A stretch of DNA of 64,000 nucleotides from assembly GCF_019710745.1 (NCBI RefSeq), contig NZ_JAHKJW010000020.1, forward strand, positions 62,001-126,000, in the 5' to 3' direction. The DNA comes from Streptomyces beigongshangae. GTDB lineage: Bacteria > Actinomycetota > Actinomycetes > Streptomycetales > Streptomycetaceae. Positions 7,568-15,361 of this stretch are shown here, piece by piece. A program made the position numbers and the translations under genes. Each line of letters opens with the position of its first letter. The stretch's first letter is position 1. The notes beneath the pieces are model-generated. The model saw only the letters and a list, made by a program, of their open reading frames with translations. It did no database searches and was not told where the DNA came from.

Positions 7568-9022
7568 ATGGCTTACGACGATCTTCGCTCCCTGCTCCGG
7601 GCCCTGGAGCGCGAGGGCGACCTCCAGCGCATCAAGGCCGAGGTGGACCCGCACCTGGAGGTGGGGGAGATCGTCGACCGCGTGCAGAAGGCGGGCGGCC
7701 CCGCGCTGCTCTTCGAGAACGTGCGCGGCTCGGCGATGCCGCTCGCGATGAACGTCTTCGGGACGGACCGCCGCCTGCTCAAGGCGCTCGGCCTGAAGTC
7801 GTACGCCGACATCAGCGACAAGATCGGCGGACTGCTGAAGCCCGAGCTGCCGCAGGGCTTCGTCGGGGTGCGCGAGGCGTTCGGGAAGCTCGGCGCCATG
7901 ACGCACGTACCGCCGAAGAAGGTGAAGGACGCGCCGGTCCAGGAGGTGGTGCTCCGCGGCGACGACGTCGACCTGGACGCCCTGCCCGCGCTGTTCACCT
8001 GGCCGCAGGACGGCGGGTCCTTCTTCAACCTCGGGCTCACCCACACCAAGGACCCCGAGTCCGGTATCCGCAACCTCGGGCTCTACCGGCTCCAGCGCCA
8101 CGACAAGCGCACCATCGGCATGCACTGGCAGATCCACAAGGACAGCCGCAACCACTACGCGGTGGCCGCGCGCCGCGGCGAACGGCTGCCGGTCGCCATC
8201 GCCTTCGGCTGCCCGCCGGCGGTGACGTACGCCTCCACCGCGCCCCTGCCCGGTGACATCGACGAGTACCTCTTCGCCGGGTTCCTCCAGGGCAAGCGGA
8301 TCGAGATGGTCGACTGCAAGACGGTGCCCCTCCAGGTGCCGGCGCAGGCCGAGGTCGTCATCGAGGGCTGGCTGGAGCCGGGGGAGATGCTCCCGGAGGG
8401 CCCCTTCGGCGACCACACCGGCTTCTACACGCCGCAGGAGCCCTTCCCGGCCCTGACGATCGACTGCGTGACGATGCGCAAGCGCCCGCTCCTCCAGTCG
8501 ATCGTGGTCGGCCGCCCGCCGACGGAGGACGGTCCGCTGGGCCGCGCGACGGAGAGGTTCTTCCTCCCCCTCCTCAAGATCATCGTGCCGGACATCGTGG
8601 ACTACCACCTCCCCGAGGCGGGCGGTTTCCACAACTGCGCGATCGTCGCGATCGACAAGAAGTACCCGAAGCACGCCCAGAAGGTCATGCACGCCGTCTG
8701 GGGCGCCCACATGATGTCCCTGACCAAGCTGATCGTGGTCGTCGACGCCGACTGCGACGTCCACGACCTGCACGAGGTCGCGTGGCGCGCGCTGGGCAAC
8801 ACGGACTACTCCCGCGACCTCACCGTCGTCGAGGGGCCGGTCGACCACCTCGACCACGCCTCCTACCAGCAGTTCTGGGGCGGCAAGGCGGGCATCGACG
8901 CCACGAGGAAGTGGCCCGAGGAGGGCTACACGCGGGACGGGGGCTGGCCCGAGATGGTCCTGTCGGACCCGGAGACGGCGGCGAAGGTCGACCGCCGCTG
9001 GAAGGAGTACGGACTCTCGTGA
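7568..9022 (+). CDS. mqnL: UbiD-family decarboxylase of futalosine menaquinone pathway (MqnL)
   Basis: 484 residues, the usual length for UbiD-type prenylated-FMN-dependent decarboxylases. Family segments are clear: PALLFENVRGSAMPLAMNVF near the start, GMHWQIHKD, PEGPFGDHTGFYTP in the middle and LTKLIVVVDADCDVHD towards the end. In the futalosine route it is assigned to removing the carboxylate of the 1,4-dihydroxy-6-naphthoate-derived ring. It overlaps the UbiA-type prenyltransferase gene by 4 bases, and the UbiX homologue needed to make its cofactor lies at 10282. Confidence 0.92.
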   Translation: MAYDDLRSLLRALEREGDLQRIKAEVDPHLEVGEIVDRVQKAGGPALLFENVRGSAMPLAMNVFGTDRRLLKALGLKSYADISDKIGGLLKPELPQGFVGVREAFGKLGAMTHVPPKKVKDAPVQEVVLRGDDVDLDALPALFTWPQDGGSFFNLGLTHTKDPESGIRNLGLYRLQRHDKRTIGMHWQIHKDSRNHYAVAARRGERLPVAIAFGCPPAVTYASTAPLPGDIDEYLFAGFLQGKRIEMVDCKTVPLQVPAQAEVVIEGWLEPGEMLPEGPFGDHTGFYTPQEPFPALTIDCVTMRKRPLLQSIVVGRPPTEDGPLGRATERFFLPLLKIIVPDIVDYHLPEAGGFHNCAIVAIDKKYPKHAQKVMHAVWGAHMMSLTKLIVVVDADCDVHDLHEVAWRALGNTDYSRDLTVVEGPVDHLDHASYQQFWGGKAGIDATRKWPEEGYTRDGGWPEMVLSDPETAAKVDRRWKEYGLS

Positions 9023-9945
9023 GCAGCGCATCGGCGGCGGTTCCGCAGCCCCAGCCCCAGCCGCAGCCGCAGCAGGGCCGGACCAAGGCGTTCCTGCGGC
9101 TGGTCATGATCGAGCACTCCGTGTTCGCGCTGCCCTTCGCGTACATCGCGGCGCTGACGGCGATGTTCGAGCTGGACGGGAACATCCACTGGGGCCGGCT
9201 GCTCCTCGTCACCGTCGCGATGGTCGGGCTGCGCACCTTCGCGATGGCCGCGAACCGGATCATCGACCGGGAGATCGACGCCCGCAATCCGCGTACGGCC
9301 CACCGCGAGCTGGTCACCGGCGCGATGTCGGTGAAGCACGCCTGGACGGGCGCGCTGGTCGCCCTGGTGGTCTTCCTGGCGGCGGCGGCGCTCCTGAACC
9401 CCCTGTGCCTGGCCCTCGCCCCCGTCGCGGTGGTCCCGATGGTGGTCTACCCGTACGGCAAGCGGTTCACGAACTTCCCGCAGGCCATCCTCGCTCTCGC
9501 CCAGGCCATGGGCCCGATCGGCGGCTGGCTGGCGATCACGGGCGAGTGGTCCTGGGACGCGGTGGTACTCGGTCTCGCGGTCGGCATCTGGATCGGCGGC
9601 TTCGACCTGATCTACGCCTGCCAGGACGTGGAGACGGACCGCGAGGTCGGCGTGAAGTCGGTCCCGGCGCGCTTCGGCATCCCGGCGGCGATCTGGGGCG
9701 CCCGCGGCTGCCACGCGGTCACGACGGCCCTCTTCGTCTGGTTCGCGCTGGCCACGGACGCGGGCGTCCTCTTCTGGCTCGGCCTGCTGATCGTGGCGGC
9801 CGCGTTCGTCTACGAGCACACGATCGTCCGCCCGACCGACCTGACCCGCCTGAACCGAGCGTTCTTCCAGGTCAACGGCTTCATCGGCATAGCGTTGTTC
9901 GTGTGCGCGCTGCTGGACCTGCTGGTACGGGGGCTGACGGTCTAG
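9019..9945 (+). CDS. mqnP: UbiA-family prenyltransferase of menaquinone synthesis (MqnP)
   Basis: 308 residues; GTG start in a GTGA overlap with mqnL. After a Gln/Pro-rich leader (PQPQPQPQPQQ) come about eight membrane helices. Both Asp-rich metal/diphosphate motifs are present: NRIIDREIDARNPRT and YACQDVETDREVGVKS. It should attach the polyprenyl chain to the naphthoate ring in the membrane. Coupled translation with mqnL and proximity to mqnM and mqnE support the menaquinone assignment over other UbiA enzymes. Confidence 0.92.
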   Translation: MSSASAAVPQPQPQPQPQQGRTKAFLRLVMIEHSVFALPFAYIAALTAMFELDGNIHWGRLLLVTVAMVGLRTFAMAANRIIDREIDARNPRTAHRELVTGAMSVKHAWTGALVALVVFLAAAALLNPLCLALAPVAVVPMVVYPYGKRFTNFPQAILALAQAMGPIGGWLAITGEWSWDAVVLGLAVGIWIGGFDLIYACQDVETDREVGVKSVPARFGIPAAIWGARGCHAVTTALFVWFALATDAGVLFWLGLLIVAAAFVYEHTIVRPTDLTRLNRAFFQVNGFIGIALFVCALLDLLVRGLTV

Positions 9946-10281
9946 CCGGCGGCGCCCGGCGGGGCCGCGCACTGGGGTCCCTCCTGCCGAGTGCCGCCGT
10001 GTGCGGCCCCGACCCGGAGGAAGCCGAGCCCGATGTACCTGAGCCGGACCGGTGTGCGGAACGTCGAGTCGTCCCACGGCCCCCGCGAGGTCGATCTGGA
10101 TCTGACGCGCCCGGACGGGGGGGGCGTACGCGGGGCGGTCGTGATGTCGTCCCGTACGCCACCGAGCTGGGCGTCGGCTCGTCGCTGGGCGCGCCGACGC
10201 TCGGCACCGGGCGGCTGCCCGAGGACCCGAAGGCGCGCCACCGGTCCTGAGCCGGTACCGCCGCGCCGGTAGGCTCGGGGT
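9946..10281. other. 336-base gap without an intact gene
   Basis: No frame here has a convincing family match. A plus-strand frame starting at ATG 10033 reads 30 plausible residues up to a run of seven G at about 10119-10125, after which a different frame stays open to 10250 (VPYATELGVGSSLGAPTLG). This could be a frameshifted remnant or chance. The end of the gap holds the mqnM promoter box. Confidence 0.5.
10270..10281 (+). promoter_or_regulatory. Putative leaderless promoter box of mqnM
   Basis: TAGGCT at 10270-10275 lies 6 bases before the GTG at 10282. The intervening CGGGGT is not a good ribosome-binding site at that spacing, so a -10 element with a leaderless transcript is the simpler reading. 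Confidence 0.5.
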
Positions 10282-10971
10282 GTGAACGCAGGAGAAACTC
10301 AGCGCCGGCCTTGGATCGTGGGGGTCTCCGGTGCGTCCGGAACGCCGTACGCCGCCGCCGTGCTGCGCGCCCTCCTCGCAGCCGGTGAGAGCGTCGACCT
10401 GGTCGTCTCCCGGGCCTCGCGGCTCACCCTGCTGGACGAGACCGGGATCGGCTTCCGGGACGCCCACTGGCGGGACGACCTGCGGGAGTGGCTGGCCCGG
10501 GGCGCCGACGGCAGGACCGGCACCTTCTCCGGGGACATCGAGGGGCGTCTCGACGACGTACGCCACTGGAGCGCGGGGGACCTGGCGGCGGGGCCGTCCT
10601 CCGGCTCGTACCCCTGCAAGGGCATGCTGATCGTGCCCGCCTCCACCGCCTGCGTGGCGGGGGTCGCGCTCGGCCTCTCCAAGGACCTGTTGCAGCGGGC
10701 CGCGAGCGTCACCCTCAAGGAGGGACGCAAGCTGGTCGTCGCCGTCCGGGAGACCCCGCTGAACGGACAGACCCTGCGGCACCTCGTCACGCTCGACGAC
10801 GCGGGTGTGACCGTGCTGCCGGCCTCCCCGGCGTTCTACGCGGGGGCCACGCACATCCAGGACCTCGTGGACTTCGTCGCCGGACGCGTGCTGGACGCGG
10901 CGGGCGTCGGGCACACGCTCTACCGCCGCTGGGAGGGCGAACTGGGCGGCGGCTCCCGCAGCACCACCTGA
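10282..10971 (+). CDS. mqnM: UbiX-family flavin prenyltransferase (MqnM)
   Basis: 229 residues from GTG 10282. The FMN-binding start PWIVGVSGASGTPYAAAVLRAL, the SGSYPCKGMLIVPAST segment and REGRKLVV-like EGRKLVVAVRETPLN are the UbiX hallmarks. UbiX makes prenylated FMN from dimethylallyl phosphate and FMN, the cofactor required by UbiD-type enzymes such as MqnL encoded 1.3 kb upstream. An insertion of about 40 residues (around DLREWLARGADGRTG) makes it longer than E. coli UbiX. Confidence 0.92.
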   Translation: MNAGETQRRPWIVGVSGASGTPYAAAVLRALLAAGESVDLVVSRASRLTLLDETGIGFRDAHWRDDLREWLARGADGRTGTFSGDIEGRLDDVRHWSAGDLAAGPSSGSYPCKGMLIVPASTACVAGVALGLSKDLLQRAASVTLKEGRKLVVAVRETPLNGQTLRHLVTLDDAGVTVLPASPAFYAGATHIQDLVDFVAGRVLDAAGVGHTLYRRWEGELGGGSRSTT

Positions 10972-11030
10972 GCACGACGCACAGCACGTACATCACCTCA
11001 GGAACACTTCAGCGGAAGGCTATCGATCGC

Positions 11031-11486
11031 ATGGACGCGGTGGACAGGCAGCTCATCCAGGCCCTCAGGGAGAACGGCCGGGCCTCCTACGCGGAACTGG
11101 GACGCCTCGTCGGACTGTCGGGGCCCAGTGTCACCGACCGCATCAACCGCCTGGAGGCCGCCGGTGTCATCACCGGTTACCGCGCGACGGTCGACGCGGC
11201 CTCGCTCGGCCTCGGCGTCACCGCCCTCATCGGCATCTCGCTCTCCGACGCCGCCGACCACGAGGACGTGGCACGCCGGATGAAGGACCTGAACGAGATC
11301 GAGGACTGCTGGTTCATCGCCGGTGACGACTCCTTCATGCTCAAGGTGCGGGCGTCCGACGTGGACGGCCTGGAGCGGACCATCCGGCGGCTGTCCGGCA
11401 CCAAGGGCGTCTCCCGGACCCGTACCACCATCGTGCTCTCCACGAAGTGGGAGAACCGGGTGGGCGAGCTGCCCGAGGAGGAGTAG
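11031..11486 (+). CDS. Lrp/AsnC-family transcriptional regulator
   Basis: 151 residues. An N-terminal AsnC helix-turn-helix (MDAVDRQLIQALRENGR, then LGRLVGLSGPSVTDRINRLEAAGVI) precedes a RAM/AsnC effector domain of about 80 residues (GLGVTALIGISL to TTIVLSTKWENR). These proteins form octamers and sense amino acids or small molecules. It stands between mqnM and mqnE on the same strand, so it may sense a precursor for this pathway, but no operator could be identified. Confidence 0.92.
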   Translation: MDAVDRQLIQALRENGRASYAELGRLVGLSGPSVTDRINRLEAAGVITGYRATVDAASLGLGVTALIGISLSDAADHEDVARRMKDLNEIEDCWFIAGDDSFMLKVRASDVDGLERTIRRLSGTKGVSRTRTTIVLSTKWENRVGELPEEE

Positions 11487-11526
11487 CACGGGCGCGGGAG
11501 TACGGTTGAGCGGTTGACGCGAATCG

Positions 11527-11571
11527 GCACAGGTCGCGCAGGTCACGCAGGTCGCACAGGTCGCACAGGTC
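11527..11571. repeat. Five 9-bp tandem repeats upstream of mqnE
   Basis: Five direct units of GCACAGGTC type (GCACAGGTC, GCGCAGGTC, ACGCAGGTC, GCACAGGTC, GCACAGGTC) end 18 bases before the mqnE start codon. The last is followed by CAGGGAGAGG, the ribosome-binding site. The array would lie in the promoter or 5' leader. Confidence 0.85.
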
Positions 11572-11589
11572 ACAGGGAGAGGTACACGC

Positions 11590-12753
11590 ATGGACGTCGG
11601 GCTCAAGCGCGAGCTGGAGGACAAGGTCCGGGCCGGTGAGCGGCTGACCCGTGAGGACGGCATCGCGCTCTACGAGTCGGACGACCTGGCCTGGCTGGGC
11701 GGGCTCGCCCACGAGGTGCGCACCCGCAAGAACGGCGACGTCGTCCACTTCAACGTCAACCGCCACCTCAACATGACGAACGTGTGCACCGCGTCGTGCG
11801 CCTACTGCTCGTTCCAGCGCAAGCCGGGCGAGAAGGACGCGTACACGATGCGCATCGAGGAGGCGGTGAAGCTCGCCAAGGCGATGGAGGGCGAGAACCT
11901 CACCGAGCTGCACATCGTCAACGGCCTGCACCCGAACCTGCCGTGGCGGTACTACCCGCGCTCGCTCAGCGAGCTGAAGAAGGCCCTCCCGAACGTCTCC
12001 CTGAAGGCGTTCACCGCCACCGAGATCCACCACTTCGAGACGATCAGCGGGCTGTCCGCCTCCGAGATCCTCGACGAGCTGATCGACGCGGGCCTGGAGT
12101 CCCTCACCGGCGGCGGCGCGGAGATCTTCGACTGGGAGGTGCGGCAGCACATCGTCGACCACCGCACCCACTGGGAGGACTGGTCGCGCATCCACCGCCT
12201 CGCGCACGAGAAGGGCCTGAAGACCCCGTGCACGATGCTGTACGGCCACATCGAGGAGCCCCGCCACCGGGTCGACCACGTCCTGCGGCTGCGTGAGCTG
12301 CAGGACGAGACCGGCGGCTTCCAGGTCTTCATCCCGCTGCGCTACCAGCACGACTTCGTGGACATGAAGGACGGCAAGGTCCGCAACCGCCTCCAGGCGC
12401 GTACCCAGATGGCGACGGGCGCGGAGGCCCTGAAGACCTTCGCGGTCTCGCGGCTGCTCTTCGACAACGTGCCGCACGTCAAGGTCTTCTGGGTCATGCA
12501 CGGCGTCCAGACGGCCCAGCTCGCGCTGCAGCACGGGGCCGACGACATGGACGGCTCGGTCGTCGAGTACAAGATCACGCACGATGCCGACAACTACGGC
12601 ACCCCGAACAAGCTGACCCGCGAGGACCTGCTGGACCTGATCCGCGACGCCGGTTTCCGCCCGGTCGAGCGGAACACGCGGTACGAGATCATCCGCGAGT
12701 ACGAGCCCGCCGCCGCGGACCGGCGGGACACGCCGCAGCCGATGCGGGTCTGA
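11590..12753 (+). CDS. mqnE: Aminofutalosine synthase MqnE
   Basis: 387 residues. A radical-SAM enzyme that joins 3-[(1-carboxyvinyl)oxy]benzoate to the adenosyl radical to make 6-amino-6-deoxyfutalosine. The iron-sulfur motif is C66-x3-C70-x2-C73 (CTASCAYC), preceded by the typical RHLNMTNV. Other family segments include ELHIVNGLHPNLPWRYYP and ESLTGGGAEIFD. Length and sequence agree with MqnE rather than its paralogue MqnC, which is encoded at 51451. It probably has its own promoter in the repeat-containing upstream gap. Confidence 0.96.
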   Translation: MDVGLKRELEDKVRAGERLTREDGIALYESDDLAWLGGLAHEVRTRKNGDVVHFNVNRHLNMTNVCTASCAYCSFQRKPGEKDAYTMRIEEAVKLAKAMEGENLTELHIVNGLHPNLPWRYYPRSLSELKKALPNVSLKAFTATEIHHFETISGLSASEILDELIDAGLESLTGGGAEIFDWEVRQHIVDHRTHWEDWSRIHRLAHEKGLKTPCTMLYGHIEEPRHRVDHVLRLRELQDETGGFQVFIPLRYQHDFVDMKDGKVRNRLQARTQMATGAEALKTFAVSRLLFDNVPHVKVFWVMHGVQTAQLALQHGADDMDGSVVEYKITHDADNYGTPNKLTREDLLDLIRDAGFRPVERNTRYEIIREYEPAAADRRDTPQPMRV

Positions 12754-12812
12754 ACGGTCCAGTCCGCGTCCCGGCCCCGGCCCCGGCCCCAGCCTTGGCC
12801 TCAGCCTTGGCC

Positions 12813-12852
12813 CGGCCCCGCCGACGCTCCTACGGAGCGGACGGCGGGGCCG
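12813..12852. terminator. Bidirectional hairpin between mqnE and the TetR gene
   Basis: CGGCCCCGCCGACGCTCC pairs with GGAGCGGACGGCGGGGCCG around a short TAC loop, with one small bulge. It serves the convergent ends of mqnE and the minus-strand TetR gene, whose stop codon (12830-12832) is inside the loop region. Confidence 0.75.
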
Positions 12853-13441
12853 TTCGCGTTCGCAGGATTCCCTCCACGCCCCGGAGGAAGGTGTCGGAGA
12901 CCAGTTCCGGGTCGAAGAGGCAGCCGGCCGCCATCGCGCCGTCCCTGAGCATGACGAAGTGCCGGGCGTCCGCGTCGGCGGACTCCTCGCCGGGCTCCCC
13001 ACCCGTCCGGGCCAGCAGATCCGTGACGGTGTTCAGGAACCACTCCCGGTGGGCCAGGACGGCCCGGTGGACCGGGTGGGCGGGGTCGTGGTACTCGGCC
13101 ACCGCGTTGAGGAAGGCGCATCCGCGGAAACCGGGGGACCGGATGCCCTCGGTGATGGCCCTGGCGACGGCCCGGACCCGGTCGGCCGCCGACCCGTCGC
13201 CCGCCAGGGCGGCGGCGACCTGCCCCCGGATCCCTTGGTCGGCCTGGTCCAGGTACGCGAGGACGAGTTCTTCCTTGCCCGAGAAGTGCCGGTACAGCGT
13301 GGCCCGGGTCACCTTCGCCTCCGCGGTGATCCGGTCGACGCCGACGGAGTGGATCCCCTCCGCGTAGAAGATCCTCGTCGCCGTCGTGAGCAGCCGCGCC
13401 CGCGCCTCCGACGTGCTGCCGCCCTCCGGCCTTCGACTCAT
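12830..13441 (-). CDS. TetR-family repressor, divergent from a DUF308 gene
   Basis: 203 residues. The N-terminal helix-turn-helix is intact (ARARLLTTATRIFYAEGIHSVGVDRI, then VTRATLYRHFSGKEELVLAYL). The remaining helical domain carries FRGCAFLNAVAEYHDP, typical of the subgroup controlling small transport or redox genes. ATG 13441 was chosen because a -10-like box (TACGCT on the minus strand) sits 6 bases upstream, and the operator lies just beyond it; an open extension upstream would cross the operator and the divergent gene. Confidence 0.92.
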   Translation of the reverse strand: MSRRPEGGSTSEARARLLTTATRIFYAEGIHSVGVDRITAEAKVTRATLYRHFSGKEELVLAYLDQADQGIRGQVAAALAGDGSAADRVRAVARAITEGIRSPGFRGCAFLNAVAEYHDPAHPVHRAVLAHREWFLNTVTDLLARTGGEPGEESADADARHFVMLRDGAMAAGCLFDPELVSDTFLRGVEGILRTRTAPPSAP

Positions 13442-13447
13442 GGCGCC

Positions 13448-13453
13448 AGCGTA
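13448..13453 (-). promoter_or_regulatory. Putative leaderless -10 box of the TetR gene
   Basis: TACGCT (minus strand) lies 6 bases upstream of the TetR ATG. A 17-base spacer then leads to 13471-13476, inside the operator palindrome at 13467-13480, so bound repressor would cover the -35 region. Confidence 0.5.
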
Positions 13454-13466
13454 GCAAAGCAATGAG

Positions 13467-13480
13467 GGAGAACGTTCGGT
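13467..13480. promoter_or_regulatory. TetR operator, copy 1
   Basis: GGAGAACGTTCGGT with the internal 8-bp palindrome GAACGTTC. It is repeated exactly, in inverted orientation, at 13524-13537. Position over the TetR -35 region suggests autorepression. Confidence 0.75.
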
Positions 13481-13523
13481 ATTGACAAGGGCTGTCGGCT
13501 GCCCCTTGACTGTGCGCAACGAG

Positions 13524-13537
13524 ACCGAACGTTCTCC
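13524..13537. promoter_or_regulatory. TetR operator, copy 2
   Basis: ACCGAACGTTCTCC, the perfect reverse complement of copy 1, lying 44 bases before the GTG of the DUF308 gene. It would block that gene's transcription start region. The two copies make one regulator controlling both divergent genes very likely. Confidence 0.75.
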
Positions 13538-13580
13538 TTCATTCGCATCGGCGCTTCCGCCGAAACCGAAAGGCACTCCT

Positions 13581-14165
13581 GTGGACACCTCCGTGAACAC
13601 CCCCGCCGGCGATCCCGTGGTCCTGCGCAAGCTGTACTTCGTGCGCTTCGCGTTCGCCGCGGTGTGGGCCGCCCTGCTGTTCGCGACCGCCGGTGACACG
13701 CTGGGACCGGTGAGCGGCACGCTGCTGGTGGTCTACCCGTTGTTCGACGTGGCCGCCGCGGTCGTCGACGCCCGGTCCGCCAGGGCGAACGGCGGTACGG
13801 CTCCGGCCCTGCTCGCGAACATCGTGATCAGCTCGCTGGCGGCCGTCGGTCTGGCCGTCGCCGCCACGTCCGGCGTTCCGGCGGCCCTGCGGGTCTGGGG
13901 AGCCTGGGCCGTCCTCTCGGGGGTCGCGCAGCTCGTGGCGGGTGCCGTCCGCCGGAAACTGGGTGGCCAGTGGGCGATGATCATCAGCGGTGCCATCTCC
14001 ACCTTCGCCGGCGCGTCGTTCCTCGCCCAGGCCGGCGCCGACGATCCCATGCTGAAGGGCCTCGCCGGCTACGCCTTCCTCGGCGGCGTCTTCTTCCTCG
14101 TCTCCGCTCTCCGGCTGGGGCGCACCCGTACCCGCACCCGCACCGGTGTTCGCGCCGGGGTGTGA
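13581..14165 (+). CDS. DUF308-type small membrane protein under TetR control
   Basis: 194 residues from GTG 13581. Six hydrophobic segments with short loops (VRFAFAAVWAALLFATAG, LLVVYPLFDVAAAVVDARSA, ... LAGYAFLGGVFFLVSALRL). The layout resembles the HdeD/DUF308 family, which has been linked to acid or stress resistance but has no established transport activity. Ends in a repetitive RTRTRTRTG tail. Divergent partner of the TetR repressor with shared operators. Confidence 0.78.
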   Translation: MDTSVNTPAGDPVVLRKLYFVRFAFAAVWAALLFATAGDTLGPVSGTLLVVYPLFDVAAAVVDARSARANGGTAPALLANIVISSLAAVGLAVAATSGVPAALRVWGAWAVLSGVAQLVAGAVRRKLGGQWAMIISGAISTFAGASFLAQAGADDPMLKGLAGYAFLGGVFFLVSALRLGRTRTRTRTGVRAGV

Positions 14166-14201
14166 CACCGCAGTCGCTTGAGTCCCGCCCGAGGTAATAA
14201 G

Positions 14202-14213
14202 TAATCTGCACGC
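14202..14213 (+). promoter_or_regulatory. Putative leaderless promoter box of the GNAT gene
   Basis: TAATCT at 14202-14207 fits TAnnnT, followed after 6 bases (GCACGC) by the ATG at 14214. The lack of any purine-rich ribosome site here supports a leaderless transcript. Confidence 0.55.
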
Positions 14214-14747
14214 ATGGCCCTTACGTTCACACTCGACCCCTCCGTCGATCCCGCCCTCCACGACGGCATCGTCACCCTGTGGGCCGACGTGTCCAACGCG
14301 GGTGGCTCCGTCGGCTTCGTGCCCCCCGTCTCCCGTGAGGAGATACGGCCGGAGCTCGTGAAGCACCTCGCCGCGATGGCCGAGGGGCGCACCCGGCTCC
14401 TGGTCGGCCGCGACGAGGACGGCTCCGTCGCGGCGACCGCCTTCCTCACCCTCAACACCCACCGTCTGATGAAGCACTGGCTGTGGCTCTACACGGTGAT
14501 GGTCCACCCCGGGCACCAGGGCAGGGGCTACGGCCGTGACCTGCTCGCGGCTGCCGCCGACGCCGCCCGCGGTATCGAGGGCATCGAGGCGATACGCCTC
14601 ACCTGCCGCGGCGGCGAGGGTTTGGAGCACTTCTACGCCTCGTGCGGTTACAAGGAGGTCGGTCGCGTCCCGGACGCGATCAGGGTGGCCCCGGGCGAGG
14701 ACCGGGACGACATCACGATGCTGCTGCCGCTGGGCCGCCTCGACTGA
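14214..14747 (+). CDS. GNAT-family N-acetyltransferase
   Basis: 177 residues. The acetyl-CoA binding motif A is VMVHPGHQGRGYGRDLLAAA at about residue 95-115, followed by IRLTCRGGEGLEHFYASCGYKEVGR, the usual motif B. The enzyme should transfer an acetyl group to an amine; substrate unknown. It stands alone between two unrelated genes. Confidence 0.9.
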   Translation: MALTFTLDPSVDPALHDGIVTLWADVSNAGGSVGFVPPVSREEIRPELVKHLAAMAEGRTRLLVGRDEDGSVAATAFLTLNTHRLMKHWLWLYTVMVHPGHQGRGYGRDLLAAAADAARGIEGIEAIRLTCRGGEGLEHFYASCGYKEVGRVPDAIRVAPGEDRDDITMLLPLGRLD

Positions 14748-14921
14748 GACCCGACCGGGATCCGTCCGGGATCCGTCCGGGAGTCGATCGTGATTCGACC
14801 GGGAGTCGATCAGGACTCGACTGGGGGAGGCGCCGAGCACCCCCCTACAAGATCGCGCCCCGCCCGTGCTTCACTGGACGGTGCCCTTGGGGAACGTCCG
14901 GAACGGGAAGAGTGGATTGAG

Positions 14922-15245
14922 ATGCTCCGCTACACACTGATGCGCCTAGGGATCTTCGCGGGCTGCCTCGTGGTCGTCTGGGGCCTCGTCTACTCCGGTG
15001 TCGCCCCGCGCGGCCTCGGCGACTCGAACGGCATGTGGATCGTCATGCTCGCCCTGCTGGTCTCGGCACCCATCAGCTTCGTCGTCCTGCGCAAGGAGCG
15101 CGACCGCGCCTCGGTGCAGATCGTCGAGCGCGTCGACCGCGTGAAGTCCAGCCTGGAGGCCAACCGCAACCAGGAGGACGAGGCGGTGGACGCGGTGGCG
15201 GACGGGACGCCGCGGACCCGGAGCCAGCCGAGCCAGACCTCCTGA
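14922..15245 (+). CDS. DUF4229 membrane protein
   Basis: 107 residues. Two membrane helices (MRLGIFAGCLVVVWGLVYSG and GMWIVMLALLVSAPISFVVL) followed by a charged tail (RKERDRASVQIVERVDRVK) are the DUF4229 layout found throughout actinobacteria. The start ATG 14922 follows GGAAGAGTGGATTGAG. Function unknown. The 170-base gap before it contains short GTCCGGGA and GTCGAT repeats. Confidence 0.85.
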   Translation: MLRYTLMRLGIFAGCLVVVWGLVYSGVAPRGLGDSNGMWIVMLALLVSAPISFVVLRKERDRASVQIVERVDRVKSSLEANRNQEDEAVDAVADGTPRTRSQPSQTS

Positions 15246-15348
15246 AGAGGGTCCGGACCAGACCTCCCGCAGAGGTTCCGGAGGAGTCACCGGACCGGTC
15301 ACGGGCCGCACCCGGCTCCGGCGCGGCCGCCCGCGGACCCGCAGAACA

Positions 15349-15361
15349 TACCCTTTCCCGT
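15349..15361 (+). promoter_or_regulatory. Putative leaderless promoter box of the second TetR gene
   Basis: TACCCT at 15349-15354 lies 7 bases before the ATG at 15362. The intervening TTCCCGT is pyrimidine-rich and cannot act as a ribosome site. Confidence 0.5.

Noticed and set aside
12754..12812. A tandem CCCCGGCCCCAGCCTTGGCCTC stretch after mqnE as a small gene
   Set aside because: It is only a short G/C-rich repeat leading into the terminator hairpin, without any start codon or ribosome site.
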